The notes below the pieces were generated by a model. That model was not told the origin of the DNA. It saw only the letters and a list, made by a program, of their open reading frames with translations, and made no database searches. A DNA stretch of 64,000 nucleotides from Chloroflexus islandicus (GTDB taxonomy: Bacteria > Chloroflexota > Chloroflexia > Chloroflexales > Chloroflexaceae): contig NZ_LWQS01000060.1 of the NCBI RefSeq assembly GCF_001650695.1, positions 62,001 to 126,000 of the forward strand, in the 5' to 3' direction. Shown in pieces: positions 27,736 to 36,555 of this stretch; within the stretch, counting starts at the first letter, position 1; every line of letters begins with the position of its first letter. The position numbers and the translations under genes were made by a program.

Positions 27736-29643
27736 GTGGAACAGATTCACGTCTCTGCCGACTTCATTTTTGGCACGATGGCCACCGACAGCCGCCGGTT
27801 GGGGTATGTGCGGGCCGAAATGGCCGGTATTTCCCACCGTTATCGTATGGAACCGGCGGCGCCGCGGGCCGGCGAACCGGTGCGGCTGTTCGTCACCCTC
27901 GGCCCGTCAATCACCGCCGACCGGGTTAGCGTCTACTACACGACCGATGGCAGCGAACCAGCCGGGTGCCGCGGCCAACCCGCGCCGGGGAGCGCAGTGG
28001 CGCACGGGCATCACCTCGCCAGCCACTGGGATACGCTGCTGTGGGGCTATATGGAAGAGTGGGCCATCGATCTGCCGCCGCAACCGTCTGGCACTGTTGT
28101 GCGCTACCGGATCGAGGCTTGGCTGAGCAAAGGCGAGGGGTCGCTCTGGTACAGCGAAGTGATCGGCGCAACCGAAGGCGATGGCAGCGTGCTCGGCCAT
28201 CCCGGCCCCGGCGATCATTACCTGCGCGAAATGGGGGCCGAGTTTAACCTCACCTTCTTCCGCCGCCCGCGCACCTGCGCCTACCGGGTTGGCGACGAAG
28301 GCGCACCGGCATGGCTTGATGAAGCCGTCATCTACCACGTCTTCATTGACCGGTTTCATCCCGGCCCTGACCGCCAATTTGCCAACCCACCCACACCGAT
28401 GGGCATCTACGGCGGCACTCTGGCTGGCGTAACCGCCAAGCTCGATTACATTGCCAGCTTGGGTACCACCGCGATCTGGCTTTCGCCGCTCTTTCCCTCG
28501 CCATCGCACCACGGTTACAACGCCACCGATTACTACAGCGTCGAGCCGCGGATGGGCACGTTAGCCGATCTGCAAACGCTGATCGCCGCTGCCCACGACC
28601 GCGGGATGCGGGTGATCTTTGACTATACCGCCAATCACTTCTCAAGCCGGCACCCGATCTTCCAGCGCGCTATCACCGATCCCTCAAGCCCGGAACGGGA
28701 TTGGTTCATCTTTACGCAGTATCCAGACCAATATGTGTCGTTCTTTGGCGTCGCCGAGCTACCGCAGCTTGACCTTGATCATCCGCCGGCGCGCCAATTT
28801 ATGATCGACGCGGCGCGCTACTGGCTCGAACAGGGGGTTGACGGCTACCGGCTCGACTACACGATCGGCCCCTCGCACGATTTTTGGACGGCTTTTCGGG
28901 CGGCGATGCGGGCGATCAAACCCGACTGTGTGCTGTTGGGCGAAGCAGTTGACACGGCTGAGATCTTGCGGTCGTATGTTGGCCGGCTCGACGGCTGTCT
29001 TGATTTCCTGCTCTTGCAGGCCATCCGGCGCTTTTTCGCCTTTGATGAGATTAGCGCCAGCACGTTCGCTATCTTCCTCAACCGGCATCTAGCCTACTTC
29101 CCGCCCGGCTTTGCTCTACCCAGCTTCCTTGACAACCACGATATGAACCGCTTCTTATGGGTGGCGCGCGGCGATACCCGCCGGTTGCGGCTCGCCGCCC
29201 TCTGCCAATACACGCTGCCCCACTCGCCGGTGCTCTATTACGGCACCGAAGTCGGGCTGAGCCAACGGCTTGACGTGCGCCATGCCGACGGCAGCGGCCA
29301 CCCTGAAGAGTCACGCTTGCCGATGCTCTGGGGTGACGATCAGGATCGCGACTTGTTGCAGTTTTACCGGCAATTGGGCGCACTGCGCCGGGCAACAACC
29401 GCCATCTGGCGCGGCGAGCGCGTCTTTACCCACATCGACGACCAGAAGCGCCAATTAGCCTATACCTGCACCGCCAACGGCGCAACGTGGCTGGTTGCCC
29501 TCAACAACGCGCCGCACGCCAGTGCAATCCCATTGCCGGCTGGTCGCTGGGAAGTCGCATTGGCAACCCAAACCGCCGATGTCATCGCCGGGAACGTGAT
29601 CTTGCCGGCGTATGGCGGCGCTATCTTGCGCCGTCAAGAATAG
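27736..29643 (+). CDS. GH13 glycosidase (neopullulanase/maltodextrin glucosidase type)
   Basis: A 635-residue enzyme with an N-terminal beta domain (about 1-180) like those of maltogenic amylases and neopullulanases, then the (beta/alpha)8 barrel. GH13 regions are GMRVIFDYTANHFSS (I), GVDGYRLDYTIG with the nucleophile Asp (II), VLLGEAVD with the general acid Glu (III) and FLDNHDMNRF (IV). No signal peptide is seen, so it probably acts in the cytoplasm on imported maltodextrins. The GTG at 27736 with AAAGGA nine bases upstream is preferred; an in-frame ATG at 27706 has no ribosome binding site but cannot be excluded. It closes the transporter operon. Confidence 0.9.
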   Translation: MEQIHVSADFIFGTMATDSRRLGYVRAEMAGISHRYRMEPAAPRAGEPVRLFVTLGPSITADRVSVYYTTDGSEPAGCRGQPAPGSAVAHGHHLASHWDTLLWGYMEEWAIDLPPQPSGTVVRYRIEAWLSKGEGSLWYSEVIGATEGDGSVLGHPGPGDHYLREMGAEFNLTFFRRPRTCAYRVGDEGAPAWLDEAVIYHVFIDRFHPGPDRQFANPPTPMGIYGGTLAGVTAKLDYIASLGTTAIWLSPLFPSPSHHGYNATDYYSVEPRMGTLADLQTLIAAAHDRGMRVIFDYTANHFSSRHPIFQRAITDPSSPERDWFIFTQYPDQYVSFFGVAELPQLDLDHPPARQFMIDAARYWLEQGVDGYRLDYTIGPSHDFWTAFRAAMRAIKPDCVLLGEAVDTAEILRSYVGRLDGCLDFLLLQAIRRFFAFDEISASTFAIFLNRHLAYFPPGFALPSFLDNHDMNRFLWVARGDTRRLRLAALCQYTLPHSPVLYYGTEVGLSQRLDVRHADGSGHPEESRLPMLWGDDQDRDLLQFYRQLGALRRATTAIWRGERVFTHIDDQKRQLAYTCTANGATWLVALNNAPHASAIPLPAGRWEVALATQTADVIAGNVILPAYGGAILRRQE

Positions 29644-29725
29644 TGTCGATACCACGGCGCAGCAGAGCGCAACGAGCAGCCGTTTGCCAAACCGCGGCGT
29701 TCCCTGCGCCTCTGCTGCGCAGCGT

Positions 29726-29754
29726 TTGCGCATTCGCTGGCCATCCGGTATACT
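29726..29754 (+). promoter_or_regulatory. Probable rpsU promoter
   Basis: TTGCGC (29726-29731) and TATACT (29749-29754) are 17 bases apart, about 175 bases upstream of the rpsU start. The 285-base gap 29644-29928 holds no other gene I can support. Confidence 0.45.
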
Positions 29755-29928
29755 ATTGTTTCGGTGTAGGAATCACGGCATTGCCGCTGCTCAGGGGCGC
29801 ACCAAATCTGTTGCGAAGGAGGTGATGAGGGAGGATCGCGGATACGACCATAGAGCCGGGCGTCGCCCCCCGCCAATCCACGGTTCTATGCCGCATGCCG
29901 GTTGCCGTGCCGCCGATCCAGCAGCGCT

Positions 29929-30132
29929 ATGCGAGTTGAACGTCGTGAAGGCGAAACCGTTGAGCAACTGATTCGCCGCTTCAATAAAGGTGTCGTCGCC
30001 GAGCGGATCACCAAGACCTATCGCGAGAAGATGCACTTCGTCTCGAAGAGCGAGCAGCGCAAAGAGAAGCGCCGCCGCGCTGAGCGCAATCGCCGCAAGA
30101 AGCTGGCCAAAGCTGCTTCGCTGGGGATGTAG
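29929..30132 (+). CDS. rpsU: 30S ribosomal protein S21
   Basis: A 67-residue basic protein matching S21: RVERREGETVEQLIRRFNKG is the conserved N-terminal helix region, followed by KTYREKMHFVSKSEQRKEKR and a run of Arg/Lys. S21 binds the 30S platform near the anti-Shine-Dalgarno region and helps initiation. The ATG at 29929 is chosen because it gives the standard N-terminus; the nine preceding codons do not match the family. No clear ribosome binding site precedes it, which is known for rpsU in some phyla. Confidence 0.93.
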   Translation: MRVERREGETVEQLIRRFNKGVVAERITKTYREKMHFVSKSEQRKEKRRRAERNRRKKLAKAASLGM

Positions 30133-30133
30133 C

Positions 30134-30268
30134 ATGAGTATTGCTGATGGCACGATGCGCGATCTGATGTTGCGTATTGTGCCATCGGCTATCTTTGCGG
30201 AAATGGTGTCTGGGCAAGATGGCGGCGCGCAACGCCGTGCGCTAGCTCGCCGCTGGTCAAACCAATAA
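30134..30268 (+). other. 44-codon open frame containing a palindromic element; gene status doubtful
   Basis: A short frame starts 2 bases after the rpsU stop and reads SIADGTMRDLMLRIVPSAIF near its start. An imperfect inverted repeat spans 30143-30189, with arms GCTGATGGCAC and GTGCCATCGGC. Because of its symmetry, the opposite strand encodes almost the same peptide (KIADGTIRNIRSRIVPSAIL). This mirror coding is expected from a mobile or structural palindrome and argues against a conserved protein. It may act as a hairpin between rpsU and prfA. Confidence 0.5.
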
Positions 30269-30344
30269 CGATTCTCTGATCCGTGGCGAGTGACACCTCG
30301 ACCCGGATCAGCAACCACTATTCATCCAGATGGAATAATGTCTT

Positions 30345-31427
30345 ATGTTCGATAAACTGGCTGCCGTCGCCGCGCGCTACGATGAACTCACCGAATTGAT
30401 GGCCCAGCCTGAGGTGGCGACCAACGTCACGCTCTTGCAGCAGTATGCCCGCGAACAGCGCGAATTGGAAGATGTGGTCGCTGCGTACCGGGAATATCAG
30501 GCGACGGTACGCGCGATTGATGAAGCCGAGGCGATGCTGGGCGAGAGCGACCCCGAATTGCGCGCGTTAGCCCAAGAAGAGCTTGAGACGCAGCGCAAAC
30601 GGCTGGCCGAACTCGAAGAGCAGCTCAAGCTGTTGCTGCTGCCGCGCGATCCCAACGACTCGAAAGATGTGGTGATGGAGATCCGGCAGGGTGAAGGCGG
30701 TGATGAAGCCGCGCTCTTTGCCGCCGACCTCTTCCGCATGTACACCCGCTTTGCCGAGTCGAAGGGGTGGAAGGTGGAAGTTGACAGCATCACCGAAAAC
30801 GGCATCGGCGGCATCAAAGAAGTGATTTTCCAGATCCACGGCGAAGGCGCGTATAGCCAATTGAAATATGAAGGCGGCGTCCACCGGGTGCAGCGTGTGC
30901 CCGCCACCGAAGCTCGTGGCCGGATTCACACCTCGACCGCGACGGTGGCCGTGCTGCCCGAAGTCGAAGAGACCGAGATCGAGATTAAGCCGGAAGATTT
31001 GCGCATCGATGTCTTCCGCAGCGCCGGCCATGGCGGCCAAGGCGTCAATACCACCGACTCGGCGGTGCGGATTGTGTACAAGGCCGGCACCCCCGAAGAG
31101 ATTGTCGTCACCTGCCAAGACGGTCGTTCGCAGATCCAAAACCGCGAACGGGCGATGACCGTGTTGCGCGCCCGCCTCTATGCCCGCGAACAAGAGAAAC
31201 GGCAGCGCGAGATCGGCGCTTCGCGCCTTGCGCAGGTCGGCAGCGGCGAACGGGCCGAAAAGATCCGTACCTACAACTTCCCCCAAGACCGGATCACCGA
31301 CCATCGGATTGGCCAGAACTTCTCGAACCTGCCGGCAGTGCTGAACGGCGAACTCGACAAGATTATCGAGGCGCTGATCGTCTACGACAACGCCGAACGG
31401 CTGCGCGCCAGCGGGATTACGAATTGA
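30345..31427 (+). CDS. prfA: Peptide chain release factor 1
   Basis: A 360-residue class-I release factor reading UAA and UAG. The GGQ motif that triggers peptidyl-tRNA hydrolysis is in [18 protein letters not shown] (about residue 230). The codon-recognition side contains [19 protein letters not shown] with the PAT tripeptide typical of RF1 rather than the SPF of RF2. Length is normal. Unlike many genomes, no prmC methyltransferase gene follows; instead a restriction-modification pair begins 24 bases downstream. Confidence 0.97.
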   Translation: MFDKLAAVAARYDELTELMAQPEVATNVTLLQQYAREQRELEDVVAAYREYQATVRAIDEAEAMLGESDPELRALAQEELETQRKRLAELEEQLKLLLLPRDPNDSKDVVMEIRQGEGGDEAALFAADLFRMYTRFAESKGWKVEVDSITENGIGGIKEVIFQIHGEGAYSQLKYEGGVHRVQRVPATEARGRIHTSTATVAVLPEVEETEIEIKPEDLRIDVFRSAGHGGQGVNTTDSAVRIVYKAGTPEEIVVTCQDGRSQIQNRERAMTVLRARLYAREQEKRQREIGASRLAQVGSGERAEKIRTYNFPQDRITDHRIGQNFSNLPAVLNGELDKIIEALIVYDNAERLRASGITN

Positions 31428-31451
31428 GGGTGGCTGGCTAAAGGAAGAGGT

Positions 31452-32447
31452 ATGGAAGAGACTACCACAAATCTCAATGATTCTTCGGCGAAATATACCC
31501 GAAACACAGCCATACCTTCTTTTTTTGGTCAGCCCTTGCTTAAAGGAACCATTATTCCGATCGACGAAACCGCAATAGATCCGCATCATCCCGCACTATG
31601 CTACACACATCCCAATGGTGAAATTTGGGTAGGTGATGCTATCGCATGGTTGCGTTCACTTGCATCCGAGTCAGTTGATATTGTCTTTGCCGATCCACCG
31701 TATAACATCAAAAAAGCGGAATGGGACACCTTTGAATCGCAAGCGGCGTATGTTGAATGGTCATTGAGCTGGATTCAAGAAGCAGCTCGTGTTCTAAAAC
31801 CTTCAGGTAGTTTATTCATTTGTGGATTTTCCGAAATTATCGCTGACATCAAACTGCCTGCATCACGATACTTCGCCGGATGTCGCTGGTTGATCTGGCA
31901 TTATAAAAACAAGGCCAACCTCGGTTCAGACTGGGGACGTTCCCACGAGAGCATCCTTCATTTTAGAAAGAGTAAAAACTTTACGTTTAACATCGACGAT
32001 ATTCGTATTCCTTATGGGAAACACACGCTCAAGTATCCTGAGCATCCGCAAGCCGAGACGAGTCAGTACGGACGGCGCAAAAAGCATGCTCCAGTTTGGC
32101 GTCCGCATATGCGCGGCGCCAAACCGCGCGATGTGATCGAAATACCAACAACGTGCAATGGAATGCACGAAAAAACACCGCATCCCACGCAAAAACCGGA
32201 AGAGTTGCTGCGCAAGCTCGTTTTGGCTGCCTCAAACGAGGGTGATCTCGTCATTGACCCTTTTTTAGGCTCAGGCACAACGGCAGTTGTCGCCGAACAA
32301 TTACGCCGAAAATGGAAAGGATGCGATATATCCCTAGAATACTGCCGCTGGGCAATTGAGCGAATTGAGTTAGTAGAAGATTGGCCAATTGAGAAGTGGA
32401 TACAGTACGACTTTGAGAATGCCGAACGAAGGAAATCGATTCGATGA
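31452..32447 (+). CDS. Site-specific DNA methyltransferase (adenine-N6 or cytosine-N4, beta class)
   Basis: A 331-residue modification enzyme. The catalytic DPPY lies at 81-84 in IVFADPPYNIKKAEWDTF, and the AdoMet-binding DPFLGSGTT is near residues 269-277; catalytic motif first and FxGxG last is the beta-class order. HPTQKPEELLRKLVLAAS is typical of this class. DPPY favours adenine-N6, but beta-class cytosine-N4 enzymes cannot be fully excluded. GGAAGAGG precedes the ATG. Base composition is visibly more AT-rich than neighbouring genes, and its end overlaps the next gene by 4 bases (ATGA), consistent with an acquired restriction-modification operon. Confidence 0.92.
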   Translation: MEETTTNLNDSSAKYTRNTAIPSFFGQPLLKGTIIPIDETAIDPHHPALCYTHPNGEIWVGDAIAWLRSLASESVDIVFADPPYNIKKAEWDTFESQAAYVEWSLSWIQEAARVLKPSGSLFICGFSEIIADIKLPASRYFAGCRWLIWHYKNKANLGSDWGRSHESILHFRKSKNFTFNIDDIRIPYGKHTLKYPEHPQAETSQYGRRKKHAPVWRPHMRGAKPRDVIEIPTTCNGMHEKTPHPTQKPEELLRKLVLAASNEGDLVIDPFLGSGTTAVVAEQLRRKWKGCDISLEYCRWAIERIELVEDWPIEKWIQYDFENAERRKSIR

Positions 32448-33385
32448 CCCAAACGAAGTTAGCAGATCTCCAAGATGCGGTGCAAATCCCCCAAAAACTG
32501 ACGAGCTTACAAGACTATTACCACACCTGTCAAAGCTTTCTTAATCTTATATCTGAACTTACGAGGATCGTATCGCCAACTAAAAATCATTACATCTTCT
32601 ACCAATATAGTCAAGCGGAGAATTTCCAAATTACACGTCCAATCAATACTAAACTATTTATCGAAATAGCCCAAGAATTCGATGTGGCTTGGCAACAGTT
32701 TTTGCAATTCTTAATTGATTTACGTCAACATCAAGAACAGATTACTTGTTTGCCTAGCGCTGTCACATATCTCAAAACCTCGCCAATCAACAGAATTGTT
32801 TATACTATTCAACAGGCAATAGGGTGCATTGGAGACTCTTTACCTAATTCCAACCAAGCACGCAAACGAGCAGGACAACTTTTCGAGTTGCTTGTCAAGC
32901 TCATCCTCCAAGAGATAGGTTTGGTATGCGAATCACGTACAGTTCATATTCCGGTTCCCCACTATCCTGACATACAAATTTCTTATGAACTTGATCTCGT
33001 CTTCTCACGCTATCACACCATCGTCGCCGCAGAAACCAGATTTATCAATCCTAATGAGATTATAGGGTCTATCAAAACAACGAGTAAAGATCGAATTGAT
33101 AAGATATTTCTTGACAAATATCTACTCACGAAGTTGCTAGGAAGAAATATTCCGGTTGTAGCCATTTTCTTACACGATGTACAAAGAGCCAGAATCAGAA
33201 ATAATGATTTTGGTGTCAATTCAACATTTAAAAGCAACCACTTTCTTGGCTACACTATTGCGTTAAATCAGTTAGATGGAGTGTACTATGTAGATTCCGA
33301 GACTGTGCTCAATGATCGTCTACGTCCTTATATCAGCGATTTTCAGTCATTTTTGACCAAGGATCTGTGGCGGCTCTCGAAGTGA
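32444..33385 (+). CDS. Putative type II restriction endonuclease
   Basis: A 313-residue protein with no close family name that I recall. The C-terminal half looks like a PD-(D/E)xK nuclease: ARKRAGQLFELLVKLILQ (E148 in a helix), YELDLVFSR (D184 in a strand), AAETRF (E197), then GSIKTTSKDRIDKIFLDK (K211, R217, D224). The K-T-T-x-K-D-R string with an acidic residue seven after the Arg resembles the EcoRII/SsoII-type active site, from memory. The gene is AT-rich and overlaps the methyltransferase by 4 bases, the main argument for a cognate endonuclease. The N-terminal ~135 residues probably recognise DNA. Recognition sequence is unknown. Confidence 0.72.
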   Translation: MTQTKLADLQDAVQIPQKLTSLQDYYHTCQSFLNLISELTRIVSPTKNHYIFYQYSQAENFQITRPINTKLFIEIAQEFDVAWQQFLQFLIDLRQHQEQITCLPSAVTYLKTSPINRIVYTIQQAIGCIGDSLPNSNQARKRAGQLFELLVKLILQEIGLVCESRTVHIPVPHYPDIQISYELDLVFSRYHTIVAAETRFINPNEIIGSIKTTSKDRIDKIFLDKYLLTKLLGRNIPVVAIFLHDVQRARIRNNDFGVNSTFKSNHFLGYTIALNQLDGVYYVDSETVLNDRLRPYISDFQSFLTKDLWRLSK

Positions 33386-33538
33386 ATCATACCGCAATAA
33401 CTAGCGCATAATAGCCATTGGTCATTTACACTGGTTCACTGATCAGATGCTATTGCTCCACAAACACTCCCGCACCCATACCCCACAACATCCGCTACAA
33501 TACGACTCAACATCGTTCCTTCGAGCGGGAGAAAGGCT

Positions 33539-34579
33539 ATGCTCACGCCGGCGCTCGCGACTTTTATTGAACGCATGCCCAAAATCGAGCTGCATCTGCA
33601 CCTCGAAGGCGCAGTCGCGCCGCGCACGTTTCTCGAGCTGAGCCAACGCAACGGCATTCCGCTGCCCGTGCGCACCGAGCAAGAATTGGCCGCTCTCTTT
33701 CACTACGAGGATTTTCACGCTTTTTTGGGCGCATTTATGGCGCTGGCCGCAACCATCGTGCATGGCGAGGATTTTGAGCTGCTCGCGTTTGATCTGGGGA
33801 TGGAGCTAGCGGCGCAGCACGTTGTTTACGCCGAAGTGATGCTCTCGCCGATGCAGCACGTGCGCCGCGGGGTTGATTTGCGCGAGGCACTGGCCGGCAC
33901 TGCCGCCGGCTTCGCCCGCGCTGCCCAGCATGGCGGGCCGCGGGTAGGGCTGGTGCTCGATTATGGCCGCCAATACGGCGCTGCGGCGGCATGGCCTATT
34001 CTCGAAACGGCAATTGCTTGCCGCTCGATTGGGGTGGTGGGCTGGTCGATCGGCGGCAACGAAATTGGCCACCCGCCCGAAGAGTTTATTGAGCTATTTG
34101 CCGCCGCCCGCGCCGCCGGTCTTGGCGTGATGGCCCATGCCGGCGAGGTGGTTGGCCCGGCCAGCGTCTGGGGTGCAATTGATGTGCTGGAAGTGAGCCG
34201 GATCGGTCACGGGATCCGCAGCGTGGATGACCCGGCGCTGCTGGCTGCCCTCGCCGCGCGCGGGATCGTGCTTGATGTCTGCCCAAGCAGCAATATTCGC
34301 ACCAAAGCCATTACCGCATGGCCAGCCCACCCGCTGCGCCAGCTCTACGACGCCGGCGTGCCGGTGACGATCAATTCCGACGACCCCACCTTCTTCGAGA
34401 CCACCATCACCGAAGAGTTTCGCCGCGCCGCGCATTACCTTGGCTTTACCGCTGCTGATTTCTGTGCAATGACCCGCACTGCTGCCCAAGCGACCTTCTT
34501 GCCGCCTGCCGAACGCGCAGCCTTGCTCGCCACGATCGAACCATCCCTGCACCAGTTGCGCGCCGAGCTGGGAGTGTAG
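33539..34579 (+). CDS. add: Adenosine deaminase
   Basis: A 346-residue metal-dependent hydrolase converting adenosine to inosine. Zinc ligands are in KIELHLHLEG (His19, His21), the catalytic Glu and His are in VMAHAGE (about 198-204), and the C-terminal metal Asp is in INSDDPTFF (about 278-286). GRQYG and SIGGNE also match the family. Some relatives act on adenine; the close fit to SDDP plus the flanking nucleoside-type transporter favours adenosine. GAGAAAGG precedes the ATG. It lies 112 bases upstream of the ABC ATPase gene, on the same strand. Confidence 0.92.
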   Translation: MLTPALATFIERMPKIELHLHLEGAVAPRTFLELSQRNGIPLPVRTEQELAALFHYEDFHAFLGAFMALAATIVHGEDFELLAFDLGMELAAQHVVYAEVMLSPMQHVRRGVDLREALAGTAAGFARAAQHGGPRVGLVLDYGRQYGAAAAWPILETAIACRSIGVVGWSIGGNEIGHPPEEFIELFAAARAAGLGVMAHAGEVVGPASVWGAIDVLEVSRIGHGIRSVDDPALLAALAARGIVLDVCPSSNIRTKAITAWPAHPLRQLYDAGVPVTINSDDPTFFETTITEEFRRAAHYLGFTAADFCAMTRTAAQATFLPPAERAALLATIEPSLHQLRAELGV

Positions 34580-34606
34580 GCAGTTGCCGGCGAAACGGTC
34601 AGAATA

Positions 34607-34615
34607 TGCTACAAT
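34607..34615 (+). promoter_or_regulatory. Possible extended -10 upstream of ABC ATPase
   Basis: TGCTACAAT, a TGn-extended -10-like site, lies about 77 bases upstream of the GTG start at 34692. TTGCCG at 34584 is 20 bases away, too far for a good -35. Confidence 0.35.
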
Positions 34616-34691
34616 ACCCTATATCTCCGGCAGCGCCAGTCGATTGCAATGCCCGTCTGTCTTGTGCGATACGTATGCAATGAGGTTGCCT

Positions 34692-36245
34692 GTGACGCAG
34701 AATGGCTTAGACCGCCCGGTTGTACTGGAAGCCCGCGGTATTACCAAACGCTTTCCCGGTGTTGTCGCGAATGACAATGTGTCGCTGAAGCTGTATAAGG
34801 GTGAAGTGTTGGCGCTGCTCGGCGAGAACGGCGCCGGCAAATCCACCCTGATGAACATCCTCTACGGCTTGTATCATCAAGACGAAGGCGAGATTTTTGT
34901 CAAAGGCGAACCCATTCGCATCAGCAATCCGCACGAGTCGATTGCGCGCGGCATCGGCATGGTTCACCAGCACTTCCAGCTCGTACCGGTGATGACCGTT
35001 ACCGAGAATATTATTCTCGGCAACGAAGTGACCAACGGCCCCTTCCTCAACCGCAAGCAGGCTGCCGAACGCATCCGCGCCATCTCTGAGCAGTATGGCC
35101 TGCCGGTCGATCCCAACGCGCTCGTAGCTGACCTCGACGTTGGCGCGCAGCAACGGGTTGAAATTATCAAGGCACTCTACCGTAACGCTGATATTTTGAT
35201 CCTCGATGAGCCGACCGCAGTGCTGACGCCGCAAGAGGCAGACGATCTGGTGCGGGTGATGCGTACCCTGACGGCGCAAGGCACCTCGATCATCTTTATT
35301 ACCCACAAGCTGCGTGAAGTCTTAGAAGTCGCTGACCGGATCATCGTGTTGCGCGGCGGCAAAGTGGTTGGCGAGACCACGCCGGCGCAAGCGACCGAAG
35401 CTAGTCTGGCGGCAATGATGGTTGGGCGCGAAGTGATTTTGAAGGTCGAGAAACAGCCGGCCCGCCCCGGCGCGCCAGTGCTCGAAGTGCGCGGTTTGCA
35501 AGTCCGTGACGATCGCCGGCTGCTGGCCGTCAAAGGCGTTGATCTGGAAGTGCGCGCCGGCGAGATTTTGGGTATTGCTGGTGTGCAAGGCAACGGCCAG
35601 ACCGAGCTGGTGGCGGCGCTGACCGGCTTGCGCCCCAGCGAGGCCGGCACAGTGCGGATCGCTGGCGTTGATGCTAGCAACGCCACCCCACGCCAAATCA
35701 GTGAATTAGGGGTGGCCCACATTCCCGAAGATCGCCAGCGCGATGGGTTGGTGACATCGTACCCGCTCACCGATAATTCGGTGCTGGAACTGTACTACCT
35801 GCCGCCGTTCGCCCGCGGAATCGTGCGCGACGAGCAGGCGATCAACGAGCATTGCACCCGCTTGGTGGCCGAATTTGATGTGCGTACGCCGAGCATTCAC
35901 GTGCCGGCCAGCTCGCTCAGCGGCGGCAACCAGCAAAAGCTAATCGTCGCCCGCGAGTTTACCCGCCCGCTCAAACTGTTGATCGCCTCGCAACCAACCC
36001 GCGGCATCGACGTCGGTTCGATTGAGTTTATTCACAACCAGATCGTGAAAAAGCGCGACGAGGGTGTGGCCGTGCTGCTGGTCTCAGCCGAGCTTGATGA
36101 AATTTTATCGCTCGCCGACCGGATCGCCGTGATGTACCACGGCCAGATTGTCGCCACGGTTAAGAACGGCGAACTCTCGCGGGAAGAGTTGGGCCTCTTG
36201 ATGGCCGGTGCGAAGCTCGATCGCGCAGTGCCGGTGGAAGCGTAA
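34692..36245 (+). CDS. ABC transporter ATPase, nucleoside/simple sugar type (two ATPase domains)
   Basis: A 517-residue protein with two fused ATPase domains, as in RbsA/YufO-type importers. The first has Walker [10 protein letters not shown] (about 45-53), Q-loop [11 protein letters not shown] and Walker [14 protein letters not shown]. The second has a degenerate Walker A-like GVQGNGQTE and the signature [11 protein letters not shown] followed by [12 protein letters not shown]. Degenerate second sites are usual here. The GTG at 34692 with GAGG six bases upstream is preferred over an ATG at 34680. With the permease at 36556 and adenosine deaminase upstream, nucleoside uptake is the likely task. 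Confidence 0.92.
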   Translation: MTQNGLDRPVVLEARGITKRFPGVVANDNVSLKLYKGEVLALLGENGAGKSTLMNILYGLYHQDEGEIFVKGEPIRISNPHESIARGIGMVHQHFQLVPVMTVTENIILGNEVTNGPFLNRKQAAERIRAISEQYGLPVDPNALVADLDVGAQQRVEIIKALYRNADILILDEPTAVLTPQEADDLVRVMRTLTAQGTSIIFITHKLREVLEVADRIIVLRGGKVVGETTPAQATEASLAAMMVGREVILKVEKQPARPGAPVLEVRGLQVRDDRRLLAVKGVDLEVRAGEILGIAGVQGNGQTELVAALTGLRPSEAGTVRIAGVDASNATPRQISELGVAHIPEDRQRDGLVTSYPLTDNSVLELYYLPPFARGIVRDEQAINEHCTRLVAEFDVRTPSIHVPASSLSGGNQQKLIVAREFTRPLKLLIASQPTRGIDVGSIEFIHNQIVKKRDEGVAVLLVSAELDEILSLADRIAVMYHGQIVATVKNGELSREELGLLMAGAKLDRAVPVEA

Positions 36246-36334
36246 CGCATACTGGCACGGCGACGCAAGTCTCCCACGACAGCGGGAAAGATGCCCTGAG
36301 CGGGTTGTCTTGCGCAAGAGTGGGAGATTGCTTC

Positions 36335-36430
36335 GGGCGCGTCGCGCCCTCGCAATGACAGATGGGCCTCAGGGCGCGTCGCGCCCTCGCAATGACAGAT
36401 CGGCGGGCGCTGCGCACCCTCGCAATGACA
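36335..36430. repeat. Three-copy palindromic repeat with CTCGCAATGACA tag
   Basis: Three units begin at 36335, 36372 and 36405. Each has a palindrome GGGCGCGTCGCGCCC (third copy GGGCGCTGCGCACCC) followed by TCGCAATGACA. They occupy the 310-base gap between the ATPase and permease genes; nothing else is evident there. Single copies are at 2461-2480 and 15911-15936. Confidence 0.8.
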
Positions 36431-36555
36431 GACTGGCGTCAGATCGCATGAAGCACACTGCCATAGTGGTGGCAACAAAGAAGGTTGTGATAGCCCAACA
36501 TTCAAACAAGACTCATGTCCACATCGATGACGTGTAAGCGATAAGGGAGAAGAGC

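Noticed and set aside
31428-33538. Prophage or transposon around the restriction-modification genes
   Set aside because: No integrase, transposase, direct-repeat ends or tRNA target is visible; only base composition suggests transfer.
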